Shown: piece by piece, positions 23,457-30,687 of the stretch | Layout: every line of letters begins with the position of its first letter | Position numbering within the stretch: position 1 is the first letter of the stretch | Source of the DNA: Bacteroidales bacterium | Lineage (GTDB): Bacteria; Bacteroidota; Bacteroidia; Bacteroidales; FEN-979 | Direction: 5' to 3' | Length of the DNA stretch: 41,053 nucleotides | NCBI GenBank assembly: GCA_023229525.1 | Contig: JALNZC010000034.1 | Span: forward strand, 1 to 41,053 | The notes under the pieces: model-generated | Database searches by the model: none | What the model saw: only the letters and a program-made list of their open reading frames with translations | Told to the model about the DNA's origin: nothing | Program-made: the position numbers and the translations under genes

Positions 23457-25313
23457 TTAAAGTTTTTTTAAAATCATCGCCGTTAAGGACTCAAGAGAAA
23501 TTGTTTTTCCGTTTATACGGCTTTCGTCCATCAGGTTCATGTATTCCCCATTTTCCGGAAGTTCAATAGGTATATTCCGTGAATCGAGATTGAAAAGTAC
23601 AAAGATTTGATTTTTATCGTCAGATCTTCTATACACCAGCGCTTTCCCATTCGCTTTGATAAATGTGATGGTACCGCTTGATAACACCGGATTTTCCTTC
23701 CGGATACGGATCAGTTTTTTGTAAAATTCAAATTGTTCCCGGTTAAACCCGACCGGATCATACGATTTTACACCTTTCTGGAAATTGGTGCGCGTTTCAG
23801 GTTGAAAGGCATACTCGTGCCACCACAATGGTTTACGGCAATCGGGATCATCGGCTCCCCACATGCCCATTTCATCACCGTTCCAGATGTGCGGAGCTCC
23901 GACACTGGTAAATTGATGCATCAGGTAAAGCCGGACCCGTTTATAGGTTTCCTCATCAGGTTTGCCCGTCTTATAGGAAGGATCATCCGATGGTTTTGAA
24001 TTATACTTGTATTTTCCCTCGTTATTAAAACAGGTAAGTAACCGGGGACTGTCATGTGTCGCTGAAACATTCATCATCCCATACCTGTACGATTCCGGAA
24101 GGCGGTTCCATTGATACAGAAGACTATCCCTGAACTGTTTTGCATCCAGCGGGACACTGGTTTTTGAAAAGAAATACTTTGCCGGACGGTAAACCTGGTA
24201 AAACATCACAGCATCGAACACCTTTTCATTGACATAGGGAACCGGGTTCATCATGGTATCCGGCCATCTTGCCCACCAGATCTCCCCAACCAGGTACGCT
24301 TCGGGTTTAATTGATTTCACCTGCCTGTTAAAATCGCGCCAGAAACCCATGGGCACCTGGTCAGCAACATCCAGACGGAATCCGTCAATACCCTTAGAAG
24401 TATCCCCGTCCGGGGCTAACCAGCGTTCTGTGACATCAAAAATGTGTTTTTTCGCATCTTCAATGATATTTCCTTCATATGGATAACCATTCCGACAGGG
24501 TTCAGTTACATTTACTTTCTTGATTTCTGGCAGACTCTTTACGTTGGCCCATCCCTTATAACTGAATTCATTGTCCGGAGTTGCCGGATCATCGAAGGAA
24601 ATGATTTCATACCAATCTTTATATCTTGATTTTTCCTGGTTCTTAACCAGATCCCTGAATGCCCAGAATTCAGTTCCGGTGTGATTCCAGGAATAATCCA
24701 TGATGATATGCATATTTCGCTTGTGAACTTCGGCTACAAGCTGCAGAAACAACTTGTCGGCGGAGGTCCATTTCCAGGTTGAAGGATCATCGGGGGTTTC
24801 AGTGGAAATGAGTTTATTGTCACCCACCGGATCCGGACCAAAATTAACATCAATGTGATGGTAAGACCGGGCGTCGTATTTATGCAGTGATGGCGCGTCG
24901 TTCACCGGATTGAGGTATATAGCGTTGATACCCAGATCGGAAAGGTAATCCAGCTTATCGATAACACCCTGAAGATCTCCGCCATATCGTCGCAACTGGA
25001 GAATGTCTCCAAAATTTTTCCCGGATTTTTTCATCCAGTTTTTTTCCTGTGCTGACGTGGCATACCAATCCTTTGTCCATTCCGAAAGTTTCCAGTCGGC
25101 TGGAACAATATAGGAAGTATCTGAGCGGATGTTCTCCGCTTTTGGATCATTCGATGGATCACCATTATAAAACCGTTCAACAAAAATCTGATACCAGATG
25201 GCATTTTTTGACCATGCAGGCGGGTTTGATTGCGAAACTGGTTTTGCCGGGGGATTGCATCTCATCTGAACAAGGGCTAAAACAATAACGAAAGGTAAAA
25301 CACATTTCTTCAT
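23457..25313 (-). CDS. GH13 alpha-amylase-family lipoprotein (SusG-like role)
   Basis: This 618-residue lipoprotein (C19 after ALVQMR) has its barrel starting at WSKNAIWYQIFVERFYNGDPSNDP. A long B domain contains YGGDLQGVIDKLDYLSDLGINAIYLNPV, then YDARSYHHIDVNFGPD. Catalytic residues are D315 (GIDGFRLDVADQVP), E344 (VGEIWW) and D421 (SATHDSPR). GAPHIWNGDEMGMWGADDPDCRKPLWW follows, as in many Bacteroidota amylases and neopullulanases. It is shorter than Bacteroides SusG and I see no CBM58-like insertion. The gene starts 11 bp after the GH2 gene ends, so both probably share a transcript. Hydrolysis of starch or maltodextrin at the outer membrane or in the periplasm is inferred. Confidence 0.88.
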   Translation of the reverse strand: MKKCVLPFVIVLALVQMRCNPPAKPVSQSNPPAWSKNAIWYQIFVERFYNGDPSNDPKAENIRSDTSYIVPADWKLSEWTKDWYATSAQEKNWMKKSGKNFGDILQLRRYGGDLQGVIDKLDYLSDLGINAIYLNPVNDAPSLHKYDARSYHHIDVNFGPDPVGDNKLISTETPDDPSTWKWTSADKLFLQLVAEVHKRNMHIIMDYSWNHTGTEFWAFRDLVKNQEKSRYKDWYEIISFDDPATPDNEFSYKGWANVKSLPEIKKVNVTEPCRNGYPYEGNIIEDAKKHIFDVTERWLAPDGDTSKGIDGFRLDVADQVPMGFWRDFNRQVKSIKPEAYLVGEIWWARWPDTMMNPVPYVNEKVFDAVMFYQVYRPAKYFFSKTSVPLDAKQFRDSLLYQWNRLPESYRYGMMNVSATHDSPRLLTCFNNEGKYKYNSKPSDDPSYKTGKPDEETYKRVRLYLMHQFTSVGAPHIWNGDEMGMWGADDPDCRKPLWWHEYAFQPETRTNFQKGVKSYDPVGFNREQFEFYKKLIRIRKENPVLSSGTITFIKANGKALVYRRSDDKNQIFVLFNLDSRNIPIELPENGEYMNLMDESRINGKTISLESLTAMILKKL

Positions 25314-25324
25314 TGGATATTATT

Positions 25325-27757
25325 TTATTGGCTGAAAATCAACTGCTGTAATTGGATCGTTCCGTCGATCAACCCTGTTGACTTCGCCATGATTTCTATG
25401 GTCCCGGCGCTTCTTCCCGAAAGAACGATTAGTTGGCATTTCCCATTGAACAATTTGCGTTGCCATTGGTTTTCAGGACATATATCGGGTTCGTGACTGC
25501 TCGGATCGCCATTTCCGACACCGACTATTTTCGCATCTCCTTGAATAAAAAACTGAATCAGGTTGCCGGCATCCGGGACTTCACGCCCAAGCCGGTCAGC
25601 AACATGAACATTGATCACAGTCGCATCCTGTCCACCGGTTGTCAATGATTTTTTATCCGGGATTATGACGACCTGATAGGGTTCCTGCGTTGTTTCCACC
25701 TGACTGGTGATTTCCTTCCCGTTTTTCCAGGCAACCGCTTCCAGTTTCCCCGGTAGATATGGTACTTGCCATTCAAGGTGACTGTTCCTGTTCATCTCTT
25801 TTTTGCCCAGGCTTTTTCCATTGAGAAAAAGTTCAACACGATCGGCATTGCTATTGATCCAGACCGGAATGATCTCTCCCTCCCTGCCCTTCCAGTTCCA
25901 ATGGGGAGAAATATGCAGAACATCCCTGGAAGTCCACCAGGACTGGTAATAATAATATAGATTTTTCGGAAAACCGCACATATCCATGATTCCGAAATGT
26001 GAATTGATGTTCGGCCAATGGAAAGGCGTGGGTTCTCCCCGGTAATCAAAGCCAGTCCAGATGAAACCGCCCATCCACGCAGGCTGGTTTGCACACAATG
26101 TCCACCATTCTTCTGCTTTACTAGCCCACCATGGAGCTGTAATATCCTGATCGGGCACGTAACAACGGATGGTATCTTTTTCATAAATACCCCTGGTCGT
26201 TACCGTGCTTCCCATTTCTGTCCCGAGTACTGGTTGGTCAGGGTGGCTCTTATGGTAATCGGATACCGCGAATTGACGGTAATTAAATCCGCGGATCGGT
26301 ATGACTTCATTGATCCCGGTAAAGACATTGGGCAGGTCGGCGCCGTAAGTACTGGTACGTGTCGGGTCAAGCTCTTTCTGTTTTACAAGTAATGATTGCG
26401 CGATTCGTTTTCCTACCCCGGTAGTCTGTATGTAGCCTTCTTCATTTCCTATTGACCAAAGGAATACCGAGGGATGGTTCCGATCGCGAAGGATCAGCCG
26501 CTCAAACTGGCTCAGGTATTCCGGACTGCTGTTCAGCAGGCGTTGTTCATCAAGGACGAGCATTCCCAAGCTGTCGCAGGCATCCAGCAATTCCGGAGCA
26601 GGTGCGTTGTGACTTGTGCGGTATGCATTAACTCCCATCTGTTTAAGCAATCCGATACGATAATAGTGGAGATTATCAGGCATGGCCGTCCCGACACCGG
26701 CGTGGTCCTGATGACAGCATACACCTTTTATCTTCATATTTTTCCCATTCAGAAAAAAACCGTATTCAGGATCAAACCGTATGGCTCTGATACCCACCCG
26801 GTTTACAATGCTGTCAGTAACTTTGCCATTCGTTTTCAAAACCACGATTGCTCTGTATAAATAAGGATTGTCCGGGTCCCACAACTCAGGATTGTCCAGT
26901 GTAGCTTGCTGTTTTAGCGTAATCTTCATATCGGCATCCAGGGTAATAGATTGATCAGAGGAAGAAGCGACAATTTTCCCTCCCCGATCGGTAAGAAAGG
27001 AGAAAACAGAACATGCAGCATCTGAAAAACCATTGTTTTCGACGGTAGTTTCAAAATGAATGTCAGCTGATTTTTCCTTCACCTCAGTATATATAAAAAC
27101 ACCGTTTTCCGCAACATGTATATTGTTGAATTGCTTTAACCAGACATGCCGGTATATCCCGGCGCCTTCATAGAACCAGCCCTCATATTGCGAAGCATCC
27201 ACCCTTAGTACGACAACATTATCGCGGTTAAAATTGATATAATCGGTAATATCATATGATACACCGATATATCCGCTTTCATTTGTACCCAGATAAAAAC
27301 CATTGAACCAGATTTTTGCATCCCGGTAAATTCCATCGAATTGCAAAGAAAAACGCTGACCGGAATCAGCCTTACTGACCCCAAAATGTTTCCTGTACCA
27401 GCCTATGCTCGTTTCCGGGAAACGACCGCCGACAGGTTTATATCCATGCGATTGAACATCGAAATCAGGAGAAAAAACAAAAGGAAGCGCTAAGGCCCAG
27501 TCATGGGGTAAATCGATTGTTTTCCATTCCGAATCGTCGAATTTCGGATCGATGGCAGTATTCTCAGCCTTGCCAGATTTCGAAAAGATATTGGCGATCC
27601 GGTAATTAAAATCCTTCACCGGATCGTTGGCATTTCCCGGATGAAATTTCCAGTTTTGATCAATACAAATCTTCTGACGGGGTTGAACCGTTTGCGAATA
27701 CAATGTCAAACCAGATAAAACCATACAGGTCAACAAGTAAATTACATTTCTCTTCAT
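25325..27757 (-). CDS. Glycoside hydrolase family 2 enzyme (beta-galactosidase-like)
   Basis: This 810-residue secreted protein has signal peptide MKRNVIYLLTCMVLSGLTLYSQ. The GH2 order is visible: sugar-binding domain (about 35-215, DLPHDWALALPF, GWYRKHF, IYRDAKIWFNGFYLG), Ig-like domain (about 215-325), and TIM barrel (about 330-620, KGVCCHQDHAGVGTAMP, NAYRTSHNAPAPELLDACDSLGM). A DUF4982-like domain and a further C-terminal beta domain (about 645-805) follow. Acid/base is E439 (WSIGNEEG) and nucleophile is E514 (GTEMGS). The usual DE(x)FD segment reads VLDEQRLL. Substrate is a beta-linked glycoside, unusual beside seven alpha-glucan enzymes; beta-galactoside is only the default guess. It starts downstream of a terminator that separates it from susE, so it needs its own promoter. 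Confidence 0.88.
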   Translation of the reverse strand: MKRNVIYLLTCMVLSGLTLYSQTVQPRQKICIDQNWKFHPGNANDPVKDFNYRIANIFSKSGKAENTAIDPKFDDSEWKTIDLPHDWALALPFVFSPDFDVQSHGYKPVGGRFPETSIGWYRKHFGVSKADSGQRFSLQFDGIYRDAKIWFNGFYLGTNESGYIGVSYDITDYINFNRDNVVVLRVDASQYEGWFYEGAGIYRHVWLKQFNNIHVAENGVFIYTEVKEKSADIHFETTVENNGFSDAACSVFSFLTDRGGKIVASSSDQSITLDADMKITLKQQATLDNPELWDPDNPYLYRAIVVLKTNGKVTDSIVNRVGIRAIRFDPEYGFFLNGKNMKIKGVCCHQDHAGVGTAMPDNLHYYRIGLLKQMGVNAYRTSHNAPAPELLDACDSLGMLVLDEQRLLNSSPEYLSQFERLILRDRNHPSVFLWSIGNEEGYIQTTGVGKRIAQSLLVKQKELDPTRTSTYGADLPNVFTGINEVIPIRGFNYRQFAVSDYHKSHPDQPVLGTEMGSTVTTRGIYEKDTIRCYVPDQDITAPWWASKAEEWWTLCANQPAWMGGFIWTGFDYRGEPTPFHWPNINSHFGIMDMCGFPKNLYYYYQSWWTSRDVLHISPHWNWKGREGEIIPVWINSNADRVELFLNGKSLGKKEMNRNSHLEWQVPYLPGKLEAVAWKNGKEITSQVETTQEPYQVVIIPDKKSLTTGGQDATVINVHVADRLGREVPDAGNLIQFFIQGDAKIVGVGNGDPSSHEPDICPENQWQRKLFNGKCQLIVLSGRSAGTIEIMAKSTGLIDGTIQLQQLIFSQ

Positions 27758-27803
27758 TTCTAATATCAGATAACGCCAAGTATCTCATTTATAATGTTGA
27801 AGC

Positions 27804-27821
27804 TTATGTCACATAACATAA
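27804..27821 (-). promoter_or_regulatory. Inverted repeat upstream of the GH2 gene
   Basis: On the coding strand this reads TTATGTTATGTGACATAA, with TTATGT and ACATAA arms separated by 6 nt. It lies 46 nt upstream of the GH2 ATG. The first nine bases equal those at 19525-19533 upstream of the GH13 lipoprotein gene, so a shared regulator site is possible. Confidence 0.3.
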
Positions 27822-27870
27822 AGTGGTCGCATGACAATGGAATAAAAGTACGAAGAATTTCAGGAAGCAT

Positions 27871-27908
27871 AAAAAAAAGAAGCCGTCCCTTTTGAGACGG
27901 CTTTTTTT
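27871..27908 (-). terminator. Rho-independent terminator after susE (bidirectional)
   Basis: AAGCCGTC (27880-27887) pairs perfectly with GACGGCTT (27896-27903) around an 8-nt loop. Eight A residues at 27871-27878 give a T-tract on the minus strand, and a run of seven T residues (27902-27908) gives one on the plus strand. It lies 33 nt after the susE stop codon and should end the susCDE transcript. Confidence 0.9.
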
Positions 27909-27940
27909 ATCAAATCAATAAATATTTGATCTGTTGGCAG

Positions 27941-29068
27941 TTATTTTGCGGCAATCTTGTACTCCTTGGTTGCAAGATTAACAGAAATCGTGAAAGTGCC
28001 TGCTCCAGGAGAGGGAATTTCCGGGGGATCAGTAACGCTCTCTGTCGGTCGATAAATCAGCGGACCAAAATTGCCGGTACCGGTGAGGTCAGTCCCCCAT
28101 TGTGGAGCCCAGCCCGTCGTAGTTTCCAGGAATTTCATTCCACCAGCAGTCAATGTCGTGGTGATCGTAAAAATACCCGGTGAAACCTTGGTGAACGGAA
28201 TTCCGTTGGCAGGGGTCCAACCGGCAGTTGTAGCGTTACCTACTAGAAATAGTTGTGCAGAAGTCAAAGTAACTTCATACTTAAGGTTCGCAGTATCCGC
28301 CATCACCCTGTAATCGCCTTCAATTGCGGGTGAAGGAATAATGGGTGGATCATTAGGATCTCCGATTGGTCTATATTTCAAAAGTCCGCTATCAGGCGTT
28401 CCGATTTCACCAAGACCCCACATTGGAGTCCATTGACCCAAGTCTCCAATAAATTTAATCTGCTTATTGGCCAACAAATGAGCAACAATTGCAAATTGTC
28501 CTGCATCTCCAATATGAGTCATCTCCAAAGCCTTTGTGTTATCCCATAAAGCTTCAGTGGCATCACCAAGTATATAGATAGGAGATACAATCACAATATC
28601 AGAATATGGTGTAATATTAAGCGTAATTACTTCCGAAGCATTGTTCGTAGCAGGATTATTGTCAGCCAATGAAGCCCTTACCCTGAACTGAAAGGTAGCA
28701 AGACTATCTCCTTCACCCATAAAAATACTGAGGATAATTTTATTCATTGCACCAACCGTCATGGAAAATGACAGATCCTTTGTTGTGGTAATCACAGTTG
28801 GTTTTGAGAAGGTACCTCCTGCAGTATCCATTTCCACAGTATAAGTAGGCTTAATCACATCCGTGAGATTATATTTGGCGTTGCTCCAGGTATAGGTAAA
28901 CAGGAGAGAATCCTTATTTACCTTTTTCAGAATATAACTTGAACCTGTAGAAGGAGTTAAAACCTGGGCTGGAGTAAAATAGGTTAAAACAACTTTGGTT
29001 TCATCCTTTTTACAGGAAAACAGGCTGAACAAACCGATAGCCAGAATTAATATTGATAGTTTTTTCAT
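27941..29068 (-). CDS. susE: SusE-type outer-membrane starch-binding lipoprotein
   Basis: This 375-residue lipoprotein (lipobox LFSC, C19) starts its mature form CKKDETK, which fits the lipoprotein export signal for surface display in Bacteroidota. The N-terminal Ig-like SusE domain (about 24-150) contains FTPAQVLTPSTGSSYILKKVNKDSLLFTYTWSNAKY. Two similar carbohydrate-binding modules follow (about 160-262 and 270-375). Each begins with an (I/L)FLVGNAT.AGW-like strand and ends with Y.V.(V/L)NL.T.EYK-like strands, and each contains a W..(M/Q)WG aromatic site. It is the last gene of the susCDE operon, 19 bp after susD, followed by a strong terminator. No SusF homologue is present; SusE and the T9SS-exported binding protein at 7023 may share that role. 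Confidence 0.9.
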   Translation of the reverse strand: MKKLSILILAIGLFSLFSCKKDETKVVLTYFTPAQVLTPSTGSSYILKKVNKDSLLFTYTWSNAKYNLTDVIKPTYTVEMDTAGGTFSKPTVITTTKDLSFSMTVGAMNKIILSIFMGEGDSLATFQFRVRASLADNNPATNNASEVITLNITPYSDIVIVSPIYILGDATEALWDNTKALEMTHIGDAGQFAIVAHLLANKQIKFIGDLGQWTPMWGLGEIGTPDSGLLKYRPIGDPNDPPIIPSPAIEGDYRVMADTANLKYEVTLTSAQLFLVGNATTAGWTPANGIPFTKVSPGIFTITTTLTAGGMKFLETTTGWAPQWGTDLTGTGNFGPLIYRPTESVTDPPEIPSPGAGTFTISVNLATKEYKIAAK

Positions 29069-29087
29069 AATGTCTTGGTTTTAAATA

Positions 29088-30677
29088 TTAATATCCTGGA
29101 TTTTGGGTAAGGTTAGCGTTTGCTGAAACATCGGAAGAGGGTAGCGGGAATAAGTTGTGAATGACAGAGGTGGAAGCTCCACCAGGTACGCCGCCCTTCC
29201 ACGGCCACAGGTAAGTACTTACGCTGAATCTGCCGTAACGGATGAGGTCAGTTCTGCGGTGTCCCTCCCAGTAAAGTTCACGTGCTCTCTCATCCAGGAT
29301 GAAATCCAATGTAAGCTGGTCTGCTGTAATATTTCCGCTTGCGCCACCATAAGCCCGGGTTCTGATTTCATTGACATAGTTCAGCGCCGTACCGGGATCT
29401 CCGCCGGTTCCGCCCCGCAGCACTGCCTCAGCGTACATCAGGTAAACATCGGCCAAGCGGAATAATGGGAAATCGGTGTCACAATAAGTGTTATCCTGTC
29501 CGGCAGCTCCGGTGCTGGTCACATTTTTAAACTTGGTAATGGCATACCCATCCGTAAAAGTACCAATGTCGTTTATTTCAAGGCTCTGACCGTCCGTCCA
29601 GAACATGGCCCGTTTATCCAGGGCGGCATTAAATTTATTGACCATTGCACTGGTAGTCCGTGTTCCGCCCCAACCGCCGGTTAAACCAAAATCAGCAGGT
29701 TTCATGCTTCCACCAACTGCAGCGGAAATGATAAAAGTGGTTCCACCCCAAGTCCGGGTCTTCAATCCGTCGAAGCTTATGGCATATATCACTTCAGGAT
29801 TGTTTTGGTTATCTGCCAGAAATTGGTTTTGGTATTTTGGATTCAATGTATAGCCTGCATTAATAACTTTGTTACAATAAGTAACGCATTCTGTACTTTT
29901 ATCTTGACCAATATATACACTGGCGTTCAAATACAATGTTGCCAGCAATGTCCATACTGCTCCCTGATCTGCACGGCCATACTCATTCTGCCTGGCTGAA
30001 GCCATCACTGGTTCAATGGCAAGAAGCTCACTTTCTACAAAAGCAAACAATTTATCCCGTTTGATCTGGGAAGGGAAAAATTTACCAACCGGGTCATTTT
30101 CAGTGACAAATGGAACGTTCCCGAAAAGATCAAGGGCATGGTAATAACTGAGCGCTCTCAGGAAACGTGCTTCAGCACGGTATCTTACTATTTCAGCTCT
30201 TTCAGATCCGCTGAAACCACGTTCGTCGAGTTTACTGTCGGTAGATTCACGGATAAACTCATTGCATTGGGTTATCTGGAAAAATGTCCGGTAATACATA
30301 GCCGCAATAAATACATCTCCTGATCCCCAGGTTTGGGAATGAAAATTCTTGATGGTCTGGTCATTCCAGCTAATTACTGCTTCATCGGTGGTTAATTCCT
30401 GATGATACCAATACATACGAAGGTATTGGCTAAATCCTTCATCGATTCCGCTGATATCATTATTTCCTGCGGGACCTTGCTGTCCGGTTACCGATAGACC
30501 CGCATAGACTTTTGCTAAAACCTGTTTATAACCGCTAAGGGTTTTATAAACGTTAACAGAGATCATATCGCGGGGGTCGATGGGCGACGTATTCAGATCC
30601 TTGGTACAAGAGCCAAGAAAAAAGGTTGTCACCATTACCATGAATGTTATCTTAAATATTCGTTTCATTTTTTTCAA
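29088..30677 (-). CDS. susD: SusD/RagB-family starch-binding outer-membrane lipoprotein
   Basis: SusD caps the SusC barrel and captures glycan at the cell surface. The 529-residue lipoprotein (lipobox LGSC, C24) has the TPR-like helices and family stretches: ISVNVYKTLSGYKQVLAKVYAGLS, then RYRAEARFLRALSYYHALDLFGNVPFV. DFPLFRLADVYLMYAEAVLRGGTG and LDFILDERARELYWEGHRRTDLIRYGRF follow, with the C-terminal LFPLPSSDVSANANLTQNPGY. It starts 10 bp downstream of susC, so translation may be coupled. The glucan preference is inferred from the surrounding amylases and from SusE. Confidence 0.95.
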   Translation of the reverse strand: MKKMKRIFKITFMVMVTTFFLGSCTKDLNTSPIDPRDMISVNVYKTLSGYKQVLAKVYAGLSVTGQQGPAGNNDISGIDEGFSQYLRMYWYHQELTTDEAVISWNDQTIKNFHSQTWGSGDVFIAAMYYRTFFQITQCNEFIRESTDSKLDERGFSGSERAEIVRYRAEARFLRALSYYHALDLFGNVPFVTENDPVGKFFPSQIKRDKLFAFVESELLAIEPVMASARQNEYGRADQGAVWTLLATLYLNASVYIGQDKSTECVTYCNKVINAGYTLNPKYQNQFLADNQNNPEVIYAISFDGLKTRTWGGTTFIISAAVGGSMKPADFGLTGGWGGTRTTSAMVNKFNAALDKRAMFWTDGQSLEINDIGTFTDGYAITKFKNVTSTGAAGQDNTYCDTDFPLFRLADVYLMYAEAVLRGGTGGDPGTALNYVNEIRTRAYGGASGNITADQLTLDFILDERARELYWEGHRRTDLIRYGRFSVSTYLWPWKGGVPGGASTSVIHNLFPLPSSDVSANANLTQNPGY

Positions 30678-30687
30678 TTTTAAAGAG

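Noticed and set aside
23457..25313. Calling this GH13 gene susG
   Set aside because: It lacks a visible CBM58-like insertion and is shorter than SusG; position and orientation also differ, so only a SusG-like role is suggested.
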